From the NCBI RefSeq assembly GCF_037975245.1, contig NC_092568.1:27648501-27712500 (forward strand): a DNA stretch of 64,000 nucleotides. Direction: 5' to 3'. Positions within the stretch are counted from its first letter, which is position 1. Every line of letters begins with the position of its first letter. A program made the position numbers and the translations under genes. Below, piece by piece: positions 11,883-25,400 of the stretch. The notes below the pieces were generated by a model that did not search any database, was not told the DNA's origin, and saw nothing but the letters and a program-made list of their open reading frames with translations. This DNA comes from Apostichopus japonicus (Eukaryota; Echinodermata; Holothuroidea; Aspidochirotida; Stichopodidae).

Positions 11883-12067
11883 GCATCGGTGGTTCGAACC
11901 CCGGGTGATGAGTTCGAACCCCGGGTGATGACGTCTTTTGCCGATCTTTTACAGCGAGTGCCTACACGGGGAGCTGTAAGTATTAGTTAATCCACCTAAT
12001 ATCTCAGTCCATACAGTGGCGCGACGGCTTGGCGCACTGTGCGAGCTGATGATCGAGACTCTCTTTT
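11883..12067 (+). repeat. Copy 73: 20-bp tandem duplication including the B-box
   Basis: The 20 bp at 11892-11911 are repeated directly at 11912-11931, giving a 185-bp copy with two TTCGAA and two CCCGGG sites and a second GTTCGAACC core. It is the largest single-copy length change in the window and is not shared by neighbouring copies, so it has not spread. Confidence 0.95.
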
Positions 12068-15000
12068 GCATCGGTGGTTCGAACCCCGGGTGATGACGTC
12101 TTTTGCCGATCTTTTACAGCGAGTGCCTACACGGGGAGCTGTAAGTATTAGTTAATCCACCTAATATCTCAGTCCATACAGTGGCGCGACGGCTTGGCGC
12201 ACTGTGCGAGCTGATGATCGAGACTCTCTTTTGCATCGGTGGTTCGAACCCCGGGTGATGACGTCTTTTGCCGATCTTTTACAGCGAGTGCCTACACGGG
12301 GAGCTGTAAGTATTAGTTAATCCACCTAATATCTCAGTCCATACAGTGGCGCGACGGCTTGGCGCACTGTGCGAGCTGATGATCGAGACTCTCTTTTGCA
12401 TCGGTGGTTCGAACCCCGGGTGATGACGTCTTTTGCCGATCTTTTACAGCGAGTGCCTACACGGGGAGCTGTAAGTATTAGTTAATCCACCTAATATCTC
12501 AGTCCATACAGTGGCGCGACGGCTTGGCGCACTGTGCGAGCTGATGATCGAGACTCTCTTTTGCATCGGTGGTTCGAACCCCGGGTGATGACGTCTTTTG
12601 CCGATCTTTTACAGCGAGTGCCTACACGGGGAGCTGTAAGTATTAGTTAATCCACCTAATATCTCAGTCCATACAGTGGCGCGACGGCTTGGCGCACTGT
12701 GCGAGCTGATGATCGAGACTCTCTTTTGCATCGGTGGTTCGAACCCCGGGTGATGACGTCTTTTGCCGATCTTTTACAGCGAGTGCCTACACGGGGAGCT
12801 GTAAGTATTAGTTAATCCACCTAATATCTCAGTCCATACAGTGGCGCGACGGCTTGGCGCACTGTGCGAGCTGATGATCGAGACTCTCTTTTGCATCGGT
12901 GGTTCGAACCCCGGGTGATGACGTCTTTTGCCGATCTTTTACAGCGAGTGCCTACACGGGGAGCTGTAAGTATTAGTTAATCCACCTAATATCTCAGTCC
13001 ATACAGTGGCGCGACGGCTTGGCGCACTGTGCGAGCTGATGATCGAGACTCTCTTTTGCATCGGTGGTTCGAACCCCGGGTGATGACGTCTTTTGCCGAT
13101 CTTTTACAGCGAGTGCCTACACGGGGAGCTGTAAGTATTAGTTAATCCACCTAATATCTCAGTCCATACAGTGGCGCGACGGCTTGGCGCACTGTGCGAG
13201 CTGATGATCGAGACTCTCTTTTGCATCGGTGGTTCGAACCCCGGGTGATGACGTCTTTTGCCGATCTTTTACAGCGAGTGCCTACACGGGGAGCTGTAAG
13301 TATTAGTTAATCCACCTAATATCTCAGTCCATACAGTGGCGCGACGGCTTGGCGCACTGTGCGAGCTGATGATCGAGACTCTCTTTTGCATCGGTGGTTC
13401 GAACCCCGGGTGATGACGTCTTTTGCCGATCTTTTACAGCGAGTGCCTACACGGGGAGCTGTAAGTATTAGTTAATCCACCTAATATCTCAGTCCATACA
13501 GTGGCGCGACGGCTTGGCGCACTGTGCGAGCTGATGATCGAGACTCTCTTTTGCATCGGTGGTTCGAACCCCGGGTGATGACGTCTTTTGCCGATCTTTT
13601 ACAGCGAGTGCCTACACGGGGAGCTGTAAGTATTAGTTAATCCACCTAATATCTCAGTCCATACAGTGGCGCGACGGCTTGGCGCACTGTGCGAGCTGAT
13701 GATCGAGACTCTCTTTTGCATCGGTGGTTCGAACCCCGGGTGATGACGTCTTTTGCCGATCTTTTACAGCGAGTGCCTACACGGGGAGCTGTAAGTATTA
13801 GTTAATCCACCTAATATCTCAGTCCATACAGTGGCGCGACGGCTTGGCGCACTGTGCGAGCTGATGATCGAGACTCTCTTTTGCATCGGTGGTTCGAACC
13901 CCGGGTGATGACGTCTTTTGCCGATCTTTTACAGCGAGTGCCTACACGGGGAGCTGTAAGTATTAGTTAATCCACCTAATATCTCAGTCCATACAGTGGC
14001 GCGACGGCTTGGCGCACTGTGCGAGCTGATGATCGAGACTCTCTTTTGCATCGGTGGTTCGAACCCCGGGTGATGACGTCTTTTGCCGATCTTTTACAGC
14101 GAGTGCCTACACGGGGAGCTGTAAGTATTAGTTAATCCACCTAATATCTCAGTCCATACAGTGGCGCGACGGCTTGGCGCACTGTGCGAGCTGATGATCG
14201 AGACTCTCTTTTGCATCGGTGGTTCGAACCCCGGGTGATGACGTCTTTTGCCGATCTTTTACAGCGAGTGCCTACACGGGGAGCTGTAAGTATTAGTTAA
14301 TCCACCTAATATCTCAGTCCATACAGTGGCGCGACGGCTTGGCGCACTGTGCGAGCTGATGATCGAGACTCTCTTTTGCATCGGTGGTTCGAACCCCGGG
14401 TGATGACGTCTTTTGCCGATCTTTTACAGCGAGTGCCTACACGGGGAGCTGTAAGTATTAGTTAATCCACCTAATATCTCAGTCCATACAGTGGCGCGAC
14501 GGCTTGGCGCACTGTGCGAGCTGATGATCGAGACTCTCTTTTGCATCGGTGGTTCGAACCCCGGGTGATGACGTCTTTTGCCGATCTTTTACAGCGAGTG
14601 CCTACACGGGGAGCTGTAAGTATTAGTTAATCCACCTAATATCTCAGTCCATACAGTGGCGCGACGGCTTGGCGCACTGTGCGAGCTGATGATCGAGACT
14701 CTCTTTTGCATCGGTGGTTCGAACCCCGGGTGATGACGTCTTTTGCCGATCTTTTACAGCGAGTGCCTACACGGGGAGCTGTAAGTATTAGTTAATCCAC
14801 CTAATATCTCAGTCCATACAGTGGCGCGACGGCTTGGCGCACTGTGCGAGCTGATGATCGAGACTCTCTTTTGCATCGGTGGTTCGAACCCCGGGTGATG
14901 ACGTCTTTTGCCGATCTTTTACAGCGAGTGCCTACACGGGGAGCTGTAAGTATTAGTTAATCCACCTAATATCTCAGTCCATACAGTGGCGCGACGGCTT

Positions 15001-17842
15001 GGCGCACTGTGCGAGCTGATGATCGAGACTCTCTTTTGCATCGGTGGTTCGAACCCCGGGTGATGACGTCTTTTGCCGATCTTTTACAGCGAGTGCCTAC
15101 ACGGGGAGCTGTAAGTATTAGTTAATCCACCTAATATCTCAGTCCATACAGTGGCGCGACGGCTTGGCGCACTGTGCGAGCTGATGATCGAGACTCTCTT
15201 TTGCATCGGTGGTTCGAACCCCGGGTGATGACGTCTTTTGCCGATCTTTTACAGCGAGTGCCTACACGGGGAGCTGTAAGTATTAGTTAATCCACCTAAT
15301 ATCTCAGTCCATACAGTGGCGCGACGGCTTGGCGCACTGTGCGAGCTGATGATCGAGACTCTCTTTTGCATCGGTGGTTCGAACCCCGGGTGATGACGTC
15401 TTTTGCCGATCTTTTACAGCGAGTGCCTACACGGGGAGCTGTAAGTATTAGTTAATCCACCTAATATCTCAGTCCATACAGTGGCGCGACGGCTTGGCGC
15501 ACTGTGCGAGCTGATGATCGAGACTCTCTTTTGCATCGGTGGTTCGAACCCCGGGTGATGACGTCTTTTGCCGATCTTTTACAGCGAGTGCCTACACGGG
15601 GAGCTGTAAGTATTAGTTAATCCACCTAATATCTCAGTCCATACAGTGGCGCGACGGCTTGGCGCACTGTGCGAGCTGATGATCGAGACTCTCTTTTGCA
15701 TCGGTGGTTCGAACCCCGGGTGATGACGTCTTTTGCCGATCTTTTACAGCGAGTGCCTACACGGGGAGCTGTAAGTATTAGTTAATCCACCTAATATCTC
15801 AGTCCATACAGTGGCGCGACGGCTTGGCGCACTGTGCGAGCTGATGATCGAGACTCTCTTTTGCATCGGTGGTTCGAACCCCGGGTGATGACGTCTTTTG
15901 CCGATCTTTTACAGCGAGTGCCTACACGGGGAGCTGTAAGTATTAGTTAATCCACCTAATATCTCAGTCCATACAGTGGCGCGACGGCTTGGCGCACTGT
16001 GCGAGCTGATGATCGAGACTCTCTTTTGCATCGGTGGTTCGAACCCCGGGTGATGACGTCTTTTGCCGATCTTTTACAGCGAGTGCCTACACGGGGAGCT
16101 GTAAGTATTAGTTAATCCACCTAATATCTCAGTCCATACAGTGGCGCGACGGCTTGGCGCACTGTGCGAGCTGATGATCGAGACTCTCTTTTGCATCGGT
16201 GGTTCGAACCCCGGGTGATGACGTCTTTTGCCGATCTTTTACAGCGAGTGCCTACACGGGGAGCTGTAAGTATTAGTTAATCCACCTAATATCTCAGTCC
16301 ATACAGTGGCGCGACGGCTTGGCGCACTGTGCGAGCTGATGATCGAGACTCTCTTTTGCATCGGTGGTTCGAACCCCGGGTGATGACGTCTTTTGCCGAT
16401 CTTTTACAGCGAGTGCCTACACGGGGAGCTGTAAGTATTAGTTAATCCACCTAATATCTCAGTCCATACAGTGGCGCGACGGCTTGGCGCACTGTGCGAG
16501 CTGATGATCGAGACTCTCTTTTGCATCGGTGGTTCGAACCCCGGGTGATGACGTCTTTTGCCGATCTTTTACAGCGAGTGCCTACACGGGGAGCTGTAAG
16601 TATTAGTTAATCCACCTAATATCTCAGTCCATACAGTGGCGCGACGGCTTGGCGCACTGTGCGAGCTGATGATCGAGACTCTCTTTTGCATCGGTGGTTC
16701 GAACCCCGGGTGATGACGTCTTTTGCCGATCTTTTACAGCGAGTGCCTACACGGGGAGCTGTAAGTATTAGTTAATCCACCTAATATCTCAGTCCATACA
16801 GTGGCGCGACGGCTTGGCGCACTGTGCGAGCTGATGATCGAGACTCTCTTTTGCATCGGTGGTTCGAACCCCGGGTGATGACGTCTTTTGCCGATCTTTT
16901 ACAGCGAGTGCCTACACGGGGAGCTGTAAGTATTAGTTAATCCACCTAATATCTCAGTCCATACAGTGGCGCGACGGCTTGGCGCACTGTGCGAGCTGAT
17001 GATCGAGACTCTCTTTTGCATCGGTGGTTCGAACCCCGGGTGATGACGTCTTTTGCCGATCTTTTACAGCGAGTGCCTACACGGGGAGCTGTAAGTATTA
17101 GTTAATCCACCTAATATCTCAGTCCATACAGTGGCGCGACGGCTTGGCGCACTGTGCGAGCTGATGATCGAGACTCTCTTTTGCATCGGTGGTTCGAACC
17201 CCGGGTGATGACGTCTTTTGCCGATCTTTTACAGCGAGTGCCTACACGGGGAGCTGTAAGTATTAGTTAATCCACCTAATATCTCAGTCCATACAGTGGC
17301 GCGACGGCTTGGCGCACTGTGCGAGCTGATGATCGAGACTCTCTTTTGCATCGGTGGTTCGAACCCCGGGTGATGACGTCTTTTGCCGATCTTTTACAGC
17401 GAGTGCCTACACGGGGAGCTGTAAGTATTAGTTAATCCACCTAATATCTCAGTCCATACAGTGGCGCGACGGCTTGGCGCACTGTGCGAGCTGATGATCG
17501 AGACTCTCTTTTGCATCGGTGGTTCGAACCCCGGGTGATGACGTCTTTTGCCGATCTTTTACAGCGAGTGCCTACACGGGGAGCTGTAAGTATTAGTTAA
17601 TCCACCTAATATCTCAGTCCATACAGTGGCGCGACGGCTTGGCGCACTGTGCGAGCTGATGATCGAGACTCTCTTTTGCATCGGTGGTTCGAACCCCGGG
17701 TGATGACGTCTTTTGCCGATCTTTTACAGCGAGTGCCTACACGGGGAGCTGTAAGTATTAGTTAATCCACCTAATATCTCAGTCCATACAGTGGCGCGAC
17801 GGCTTGGCGCACTGTGCGAGCTGATGATCGAGACTCTCTTTT

Positions 17843-18007
17843 GCATCGGTGGTTCGAACCCCGGGTGATGACGTCTTTTGCCGATCTTTTACAGCGAGTG
17901 CCTACACGGGGAGCTGTAAGTATTAGTTAATCCACCTAATATCTCAGTCCATACAGTGGCGCGACGGCTTGGCGCTCTGTGCGAGCTGATGATCGAGACT
18001 CTCTTTT
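17843..18007 (+). repeat. Copy 109: A134T
   Basis: Position 17976 is T, giving GCGCTCTGT. It is the same site that is G in subfamily B2, so this site shows three bases in the array. The change breaks the 115-134 pair of the hairpin. Confidence 0.9.
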
Positions 18008-21000
18008 GCATCGGTGGTTCGAACCCCGGGTGATGACGTCTTTTGCCGATCTTTTACAGCGAGTGCCTACACGGGGAGCTGTAAGTATTAGTTAATCCAC
18101 CTAATATCTCAGTCCATACAGTGGCGCGACGGCTTGGCGCACTGTGCGAGCTGATGATCGAGACTCTCTTTTGCATCGGTGGTTCGAACCCCGGGTGATG
18201 ACGTCTTTTGCCGATCTTTTACAGCGAGTGCCTACACGGGGAGCTGTAAGTATTAGTTAATCCACCTAATATCTCAGTCCATACAGTGGCGCGACGGCTT
18301 GGCGCACTGTGCGAGCTGATGATCGAGACTCTCTTTTGCATCGGTGGTTCGAACCCCGGGTGATGACGTCTTTTGCCGATCTTTTACAGCGAGTGCCTAC
18401 ACGGGGAGCTGTAAGTATTAGTTAATCCACCTAATATCTCAGTCCATACAGTGGCGCGACGGCTTGGCGCACTGTGCGAGCTGATGATCGAGACTCTCTT
18501 TTGCATCGGTGGTTCGAACCCCGGGTGATGACGTCTTTTGCCGATCTTTTACAGCGAGTGCCTACACGGGGAGCTGTAAGTATTAGTTAATCCACCTAAT
18601 ATCTCAGTCCATACAGTGGCGCGACGGCTTGGCGCACTGTGCGAGCTGATGATCGAGACTCTCTTTTGCATCGGTGGTTCGAACCCCGGGTGATGACGTC
18701 TTTTGCCGATCTTTTACAGCGAGTGCCTACACGGGGAGCTGTAAGTATTAGTTAATCCACCTAATATCTCAGTCCATACAGTGGCGCGACGGCTTGGCGC
18801 ACTGTGCGAGCTGATGATCGAGACTCTCTTTTGCATCGGTGGTTCGAACCCCGGGTGATGACGTCTTTTGCCGATCTTTTACAGCGAGTGCCTACACGGG
18901 GAGCTGTAAGTATTAGTTAATCCACCTAATATCTCAGTCCATACAGTGGCGCGACGGCTTGGCGCACTGTGCGAGCTGATGATCGAGACTCTCTTTTGCA
19001 TCGGTGGTTCGAACCCCGGGTGATGACGTCTTTTGCCGATCTTTTACAGCGAGTGCCTACACGGGGAGCTGTAAGTATTAGTTAATCCACCTAATATCTC
19101 AGTCCATACAGTGGCGCGACGGCTTGGCGCACTGTGCGAGCTGATGATCGAGACTCTCTTTTGCATCGGTGGTTCGAACCCCGGGTGATGACGTCTTTTG
19201 CCGATCTTTTACAGCGAGTGCCTACACGGGGAGCTGTAAGTATTAGTTAATCCACCTAATATCTCAGTCCATACAGTGGCGCGACGGCTTGGCGCACTGT
19301 GCGAGCTGATGATCGAGACTCTCTTTTGCATCGGTGGTTCGAACCCCGGGTGATGACGTCTTTTGCCGATCTTTTACAGCGAGTGCCTACACGGGGAGCT
19401 GTAAGTATTAGTTAATCCACCTAATATCTCAGTCCATACAGTGGCGCGACGGCTTGGCGCACTGTGCGAGCTGATGATCGAGACTCTCTTTTGCATCGGT
19501 GGTTCGAACCCCGGGTGATGACGTCTTTTGCCGATCTTTTACAGCGAGTGCCTACACGGGGAGCTGTAAGTATTAGTTAATCCACCTAATATCTCAGTCC
19601 ATACAGTGGCGCGACGGCTTGGCGCACTGTGCGAGCTGATGATCGAGACTCTCTTTTGCATCGGTGGTTCGAACCCCGGGTGATGACGTCTTTTGCCGAT
19701 CTTTTACAGCGAGTGCCTACACGGGGAGCTGTAAGTATTAGTTAATCCACCTAATATCTCAGTCCATACAGTGGCGCGACGGCTTGGCGCACTGTGCGAG
19801 CTGATGATCGAGACTCTCTTTTGCATCGGTGGTTCGAACCCCGGGTGATGACGTCTTTTGCCGATCTTTTACAGCGAGTGCCTACACGGGGAGCTGTAAG
19901 TATTAGTTAATCCACCTAATATCTCAGTCCATACAGTGGCGCGACGGCTTGGCGCACTGTGCGAGCTGATGATCGAGACTCTCTTTTGCATCGGTGGTTC
20001 GAACCCCGGGTGATGACGTCTTTTGCCGATCTTTTACAGCGAGTGCCTACACGGGGAGCTGTAAGTATTAGTTAATCCACCTAATATCTCAGTCCATACA
20101 GTGGCGCGACGGCTTGGCGCACTGTGCGAGCTGATGATCGAGACTCTCTTTTGCATCGGTGGTTCGAACCCCGGGTGATGACGTCTTTTGCCGATCTTTT
20201 ACAGCGAGTGCCTACACGGGGAGCTGTAAGTATTAGTTAATCCACCTAATATCTCAGTCCATACAGTGGCGCGACGGCTTGGCGCACTGTGCGAGCTGAT
20301 GATCGAGACTCTCTTTTGCATCGGTGGTTCGAACCCCGGGTGATGACGTCTTTTGCCGATCTTTTACAGCGAGTGCCTACACGGGGAGCTGTAAGTATTA
20401 GTTAATCCACCTAATATCTCAGTCCATACAGTGGCGCGACGGCTTGGCGCACTGTGCGAGCTGATGATCGAGACTCTCTTTTGCATCGGTGGTTCGAACC
20501 CCGGGTGATGACGTCTTTTGCCGATCTTTTACAGCGAGTGCCTACACGGGGAGCTGTAAGTATTAGTTAATCCACCTAATATCTCAGTCCATACAGTGGC
20601 GCGACGGCTTGGCGCACTGTGCGAGCTGATGATCGAGACTCTCTTTTGCATCGGTGGTTCGAACCCCGGGTGATGACGTCTTTTGCCGATCTTTTACAGC
20701 GAGTGCCTACACGGGGAGCTGTAAGTATTAGTTAATCCACCTAATATCTCAGTCCATACAGTGGCGCGACGGCTTGGCGCACTGTGCGAGCTGATGATCG
20801 AGACTCTCTTTTGCATCGGTGGTTCGAACCCCGGGTGATGACGTCTTTTGCCGATCTTTTACAGCGAGTGCCTACACGGGGAGCTGTAAGTATTAGTTAA
20901 TCCACCTAATATCTCAGTCCATACAGTGGCGCGACGGCTTGGCGCACTGTGCGAGCTGATGATCGAGACTCTCTTTTGCATCGGTGGTTCGAACCCCGGG

Positions 21001-21967
21001 TGATGACGTCTTTTGCCGATCTTTTACAGCGAGTGCCTACACGGGGAGCTGTAAGTATTAGTTAATCCACCTAATATCTCAGTCCATACAGTGGCGCGAC
21101 GGCTTGGCGCACTGTGCGAGCTGATGATCGAGACTCTCTTTTGCATCGGTGGTTCGAACCCCGGGTGATGACGTCTTTTGCCGATCTTTTACAGCGAGTG
21201 CCTACACGGGGAGCTGTAAGTATTAGTTAATCCACCTAATATCTCAGTCCATACAGTGGCGCGACGGCTTGGCGCACTGTGCGAGCTGATGATCGAGACT
21301 CTCTTTTGCATCGGTGGTTCGAACCCCGGGTGATGACGTCTTTTGCCGATCTTTTACAGCGAGTGCCTACACGGGGAGCTGTAAGTATTAGTTAATCCAC
21401 CTAATATCTCAGTCCATACAGTGGCGCGACGGCTTGGCGCACTGTGCGAGCTGATGATCGAGACTCTCTTTTGCATCGGTGGTTCGAACCCCGGGTGATG
21501 ACGTCTTTTGCCGATCTTTTACAGCGAGTGCCTACACGGGGAGCTGTAAGTATTAGTTAATCCACCTAATATCTCAGTCCATACAGTGGCGCGACGGCTT
21601 GGCGCACTGTGCGAGCTGATGATCGAGACTCTCTTTTGCATCGGTGGTTCGAACCCCGGGTGATGACGTCTTTTGCCGATCTTTTACAGCGAGTGCCTAC
21701 ACGGGGAGCTGTAAGTATTAGTTAATCCACCTAATATCTCAGTCCATACAGTGGCGCGACGGCTTGGCGCACTGTGCGAGCTGATGATCGAGACTCTCTT
21801 TTGCATCGGTGGTTCGAACCCCGGGTGATGACGTCTTTTGCCGATCTTTTACAGCGAGTGCCTACACGGGGAGCTGTAAGTATTAGTTAATCCACCTAAT
21901 ATCTCAGTCCATACAGTGGCGCGACGGCTTGGCGCACTGTGCGAGCTGATGATCGAGACTCTCTTTT

Positions 21968-22462
21968 GCATCAGTGGTTCGAACCCCGGGTGATGACGTC
22001 TTTTGCCGATCTTTTACAGCGAGTGCCTACACGGGGAGCTGTAAGTATTAGTTAATCCACCTAATATCTCAGTCCATACAGTGGCGCGACGGCTTGGCGC
22101 ACTGTGCGAGCTGATGATCGAGACTCTCTTTTGCATCGGTGGTTCGAACCCCGGGTGATGACGTCTTTTGCCGATCTTTTACAGCGAGTGCCTACACGGG
22201 GAGCTGTAAGTATTAGTTAATCCACCTAATATCTCAGTCCATACAGTGGCGCGACGGCTTGGCGCACTGTGCGAGCTGATGATCGAGACTCTTTTTTGCA
22301 TCGGTGGTTCGAACCCCGGGTGATGACGTCTTTTGCCGATCTTTTACAGCGAGTGCCTACACGGGGAGCTGTAAGTATTAGTTAATCCACCTAATATCTC
22401 AGTCCATACAGTGGCGCGACGGCTTGGCGCACTGTGCGAGCTGATGATCGAGACTCTTTTTT
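21968..22462 (+). repeat. Copies 134-136: G6A, then C161T in two neighbouring copies
   Basis: Copy 134 has G6A at 21973, which removes a CpG. Copies 135 and 136 both carry C161T (22293 and 22458), making T6 tracts between the A-box-like and B-box-like elements. The adjacent pair suggests duplication of one mutated copy. Confidence 0.9.
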
Positions 22463-25400
22463 GCATCGGTGGTTCGAACCCCGGGTGATGACGTCTTTTG
22501 CCGATCTTTTACAGCGAGTGCCTACACGGGGAGCTGTAAGTATTAGTTAATCCACCTAATATCTCAGTCCATACAGTGGCGCGACGGCTTGGCGCACTGT
22601 GCGAGCTGATGATCGAGACTCTCTTTTGCATCGGTGGTTCGAACCCCGGGTGATGACGTCTTTTGCCGATCTTTTACAGCGAGTGCCTACACGGGGAGCT
22701 GTAAGTATTAGTTAATCCACCTAATATCTCAGTCCATACAGTGGCGCGACGGCTTGGCGCACTGTGCGAGCTGATGATCGAGACTCTCTTTTGCATCGGT
22801 GGTTCGAACCCCGGGTGATGACGTCTTTTGCCGATCTTTTACAGCGAGTGCCTACACGGGGAGCTGTAAGTATTAGTTAATCCACCTAATATCTCAGTCC
22901 ATACAGTGGCGCGACGGCTTGGCGCACTGTGCGAGCTGATGATCGAGACTCTCTTTTGCATCGGTGGTTCGAACCCCGGGTGATGACGTCTTTTGCCGAT
23001 CTTTTACAGCGAGTGCCTACACGGGGAGCTGTAAGTATTAGTTAATCCACCTAATATCTCAGTCCATACAGTGGCGCGACGGCTTGGCGCACTGTGCGAG
23101 CTGATGATCGAGACTCTCTTTTGCATCGGTGGTTCGAACCCCGGGTGATGACGTCTTTTGCCGATCTTTTACAGCGAGTGCCTACACGGGGAGCTGTAAG
23201 TATTAGTTAATCCACCTAATATCTCAGTCCATACAGTGGCGCGACGGCTTGGCGCACTGTGCGAGCTGATGATCGAGACTCTCTTTTGCATCGGTGGTTC
23301 GAACCCCGGGTGATGACGTCTTTTGCCGATCTTTTACAGCGAGTGCCTACACGGGGAGCTGTAAGTATTAGTTAATCCACCTAATATCTCAGTCCATACA
23401 GTGGCGCGACGGCTTGGCGCACTGTGCGAGCTGATGATCGAGACTCTCTTTTGCATCGGTGGTTCGAACCCCGGGTGATGACGTCTTTTGCCGATCTTTT
23501 ACAGCGAGTGCCTACACGGGGAGCTGTAAGTATTAGTTAATCCACCTAATATCTCAGTCCATACAGTGGCGCGACGGCTTGGCGCACTGTGCGAGCTGAT
23601 GATCGAGACTCTCTTTTGCATCGGTGGTTCGAACCCCGGGTGATGACGTCTTTTGCCGATCTTTTACAGCGAGTGCCTACACGGGGAGCTGTAAGTATTA
23701 GTTAATCCACCTAATATCTCAGTCCATACAGTGGCGCGACGGCTTGGCGCACTGTGCGAGCTGATGATCGAGACTCTCTTTTGCATCGGTGGTTCGAACC
23801 CCGGGTGATGACGTCTTTTGCCGATCTTTTACAGCGAGTGCCTACACGGGGAGCTGTAAGTATTAGTTAATCCACCTAATATCTCAGTCCATACAGTGGC
23901 GCGACGGCTTGGCGCACTGTGCGAGCTGATGATCGAGACTCTCTTTTGCATCGGTGGTTCGAACCCCGGGTGATGACGTCTTTTGCCGATCTTTTACAGC
24001 GAGTGCCTACACGGGGAGCTGTAAGTATTAGTTAATCCACCTAATATCTCAGTCCATACAGTGGCGCGACGGCTTGGCGCACTGTGCGAGCTGATGATCG
24101 AGACTCTCTTTTGCATCGGTGGTTCGAACCCCGGGTGATGACGTCTTTTGCCGATCTTTTACAGCGAGTGCCTACACGGGGAGCTGTAAGTATTAGTTAA
24201 TCCACCTAATATCTCAGTCCATACAGTGGCGCGACGGCTTGGCGCACTGTGCGAGCTGATGATCGAGACTCTCTTTTGCATCGGTGGTTCGAACCCCGGG
24301 TGATGACGTCTTTTGCCGATCTTTTACAGCGAGTGCCTACACGGGGAGCTGTAAGTATTAGTTAATCCACCTAATATCTCAGTCCATACAGTGGCGCGAC
24401 GGCTTGGCGCACTGTGCGAGCTGATGATCGAGACTCTCTTTTGCATCGGTGGTTCGAACCCCGGGTGATGACGTCTTTTGCCGATCTTTTACAGCGAGTG
24501 CCTACACGGGGAGCTGTAAGTATTAGTTAATCCACCTAATATCTCAGTCCATACAGTGGCGCGACGGCTTGGCGCACTGTGCGAGCTGATGATCGAGACT
24601 CTCTTTTGCATCGGTGGTTCGAACCCCGGGTGATGACGTCTTTTGCCGATCTTTTACAGCGAGTGCCTACACGGGGAGCTGTAAGTATTAGTTAATCCAC
24701 CTAATATCTCAGTCCATACAGTGGCGCGACGGCTTGGCGCACTGTGCGAGCTGATGATCGAGACTCTCTTTTGCATCGGTGGTTCGAACCCCGGGTGATG
24801 ACGTCTTTTGCCGATCTTTTACAGCGAGTGCCTACACGGGGAGCTGTAAGTATTAGTTAATCCACCTAATATCTCAGTCCATACAGTGGCGCGACGGCTT
24901 GGCGCACTGTGCGAGCTGATGATCGAGACTCTCTTTTGCATCGGTGGTTCGAACCCCGGGTGATGACGTCTTTTGCCGATCTTTTACAGCGAGTGCCTAC
25001 ACGGGGAGCTGTAAGTATTAGTTAATCCACCTAATATCTCAGTCCATACAGTGGCGCGACGGCTTGGCGCACTGTGCGAGCTGATGATCGAGACTCTCTT
25101 TTGCATCGGTGGTTCGAACCCCGGGTGATGACGTCTTTTGCCGATCTTTTACAGCGAGTGCCTACACGGGGAGCTGTAAGTATTAGTTAATCCACCTAAT
25201 ATCTCAGTCCATACAGTGGCGCGACGGCTTGGCGCACTGTGCGAGCTGATGATCGAGACTCTCTTTTGCATCGGTGGTTCGAACCCCGGGTGATGACGTC
25301 TTTTGCCGATCTTTTACAGCGAGTGCCTACACGGGGAGCTGTAAGTATTAGTTAATCCACCTAATATCTCAGTCCATACAGTGGCGCGACGGCTTGGCGC

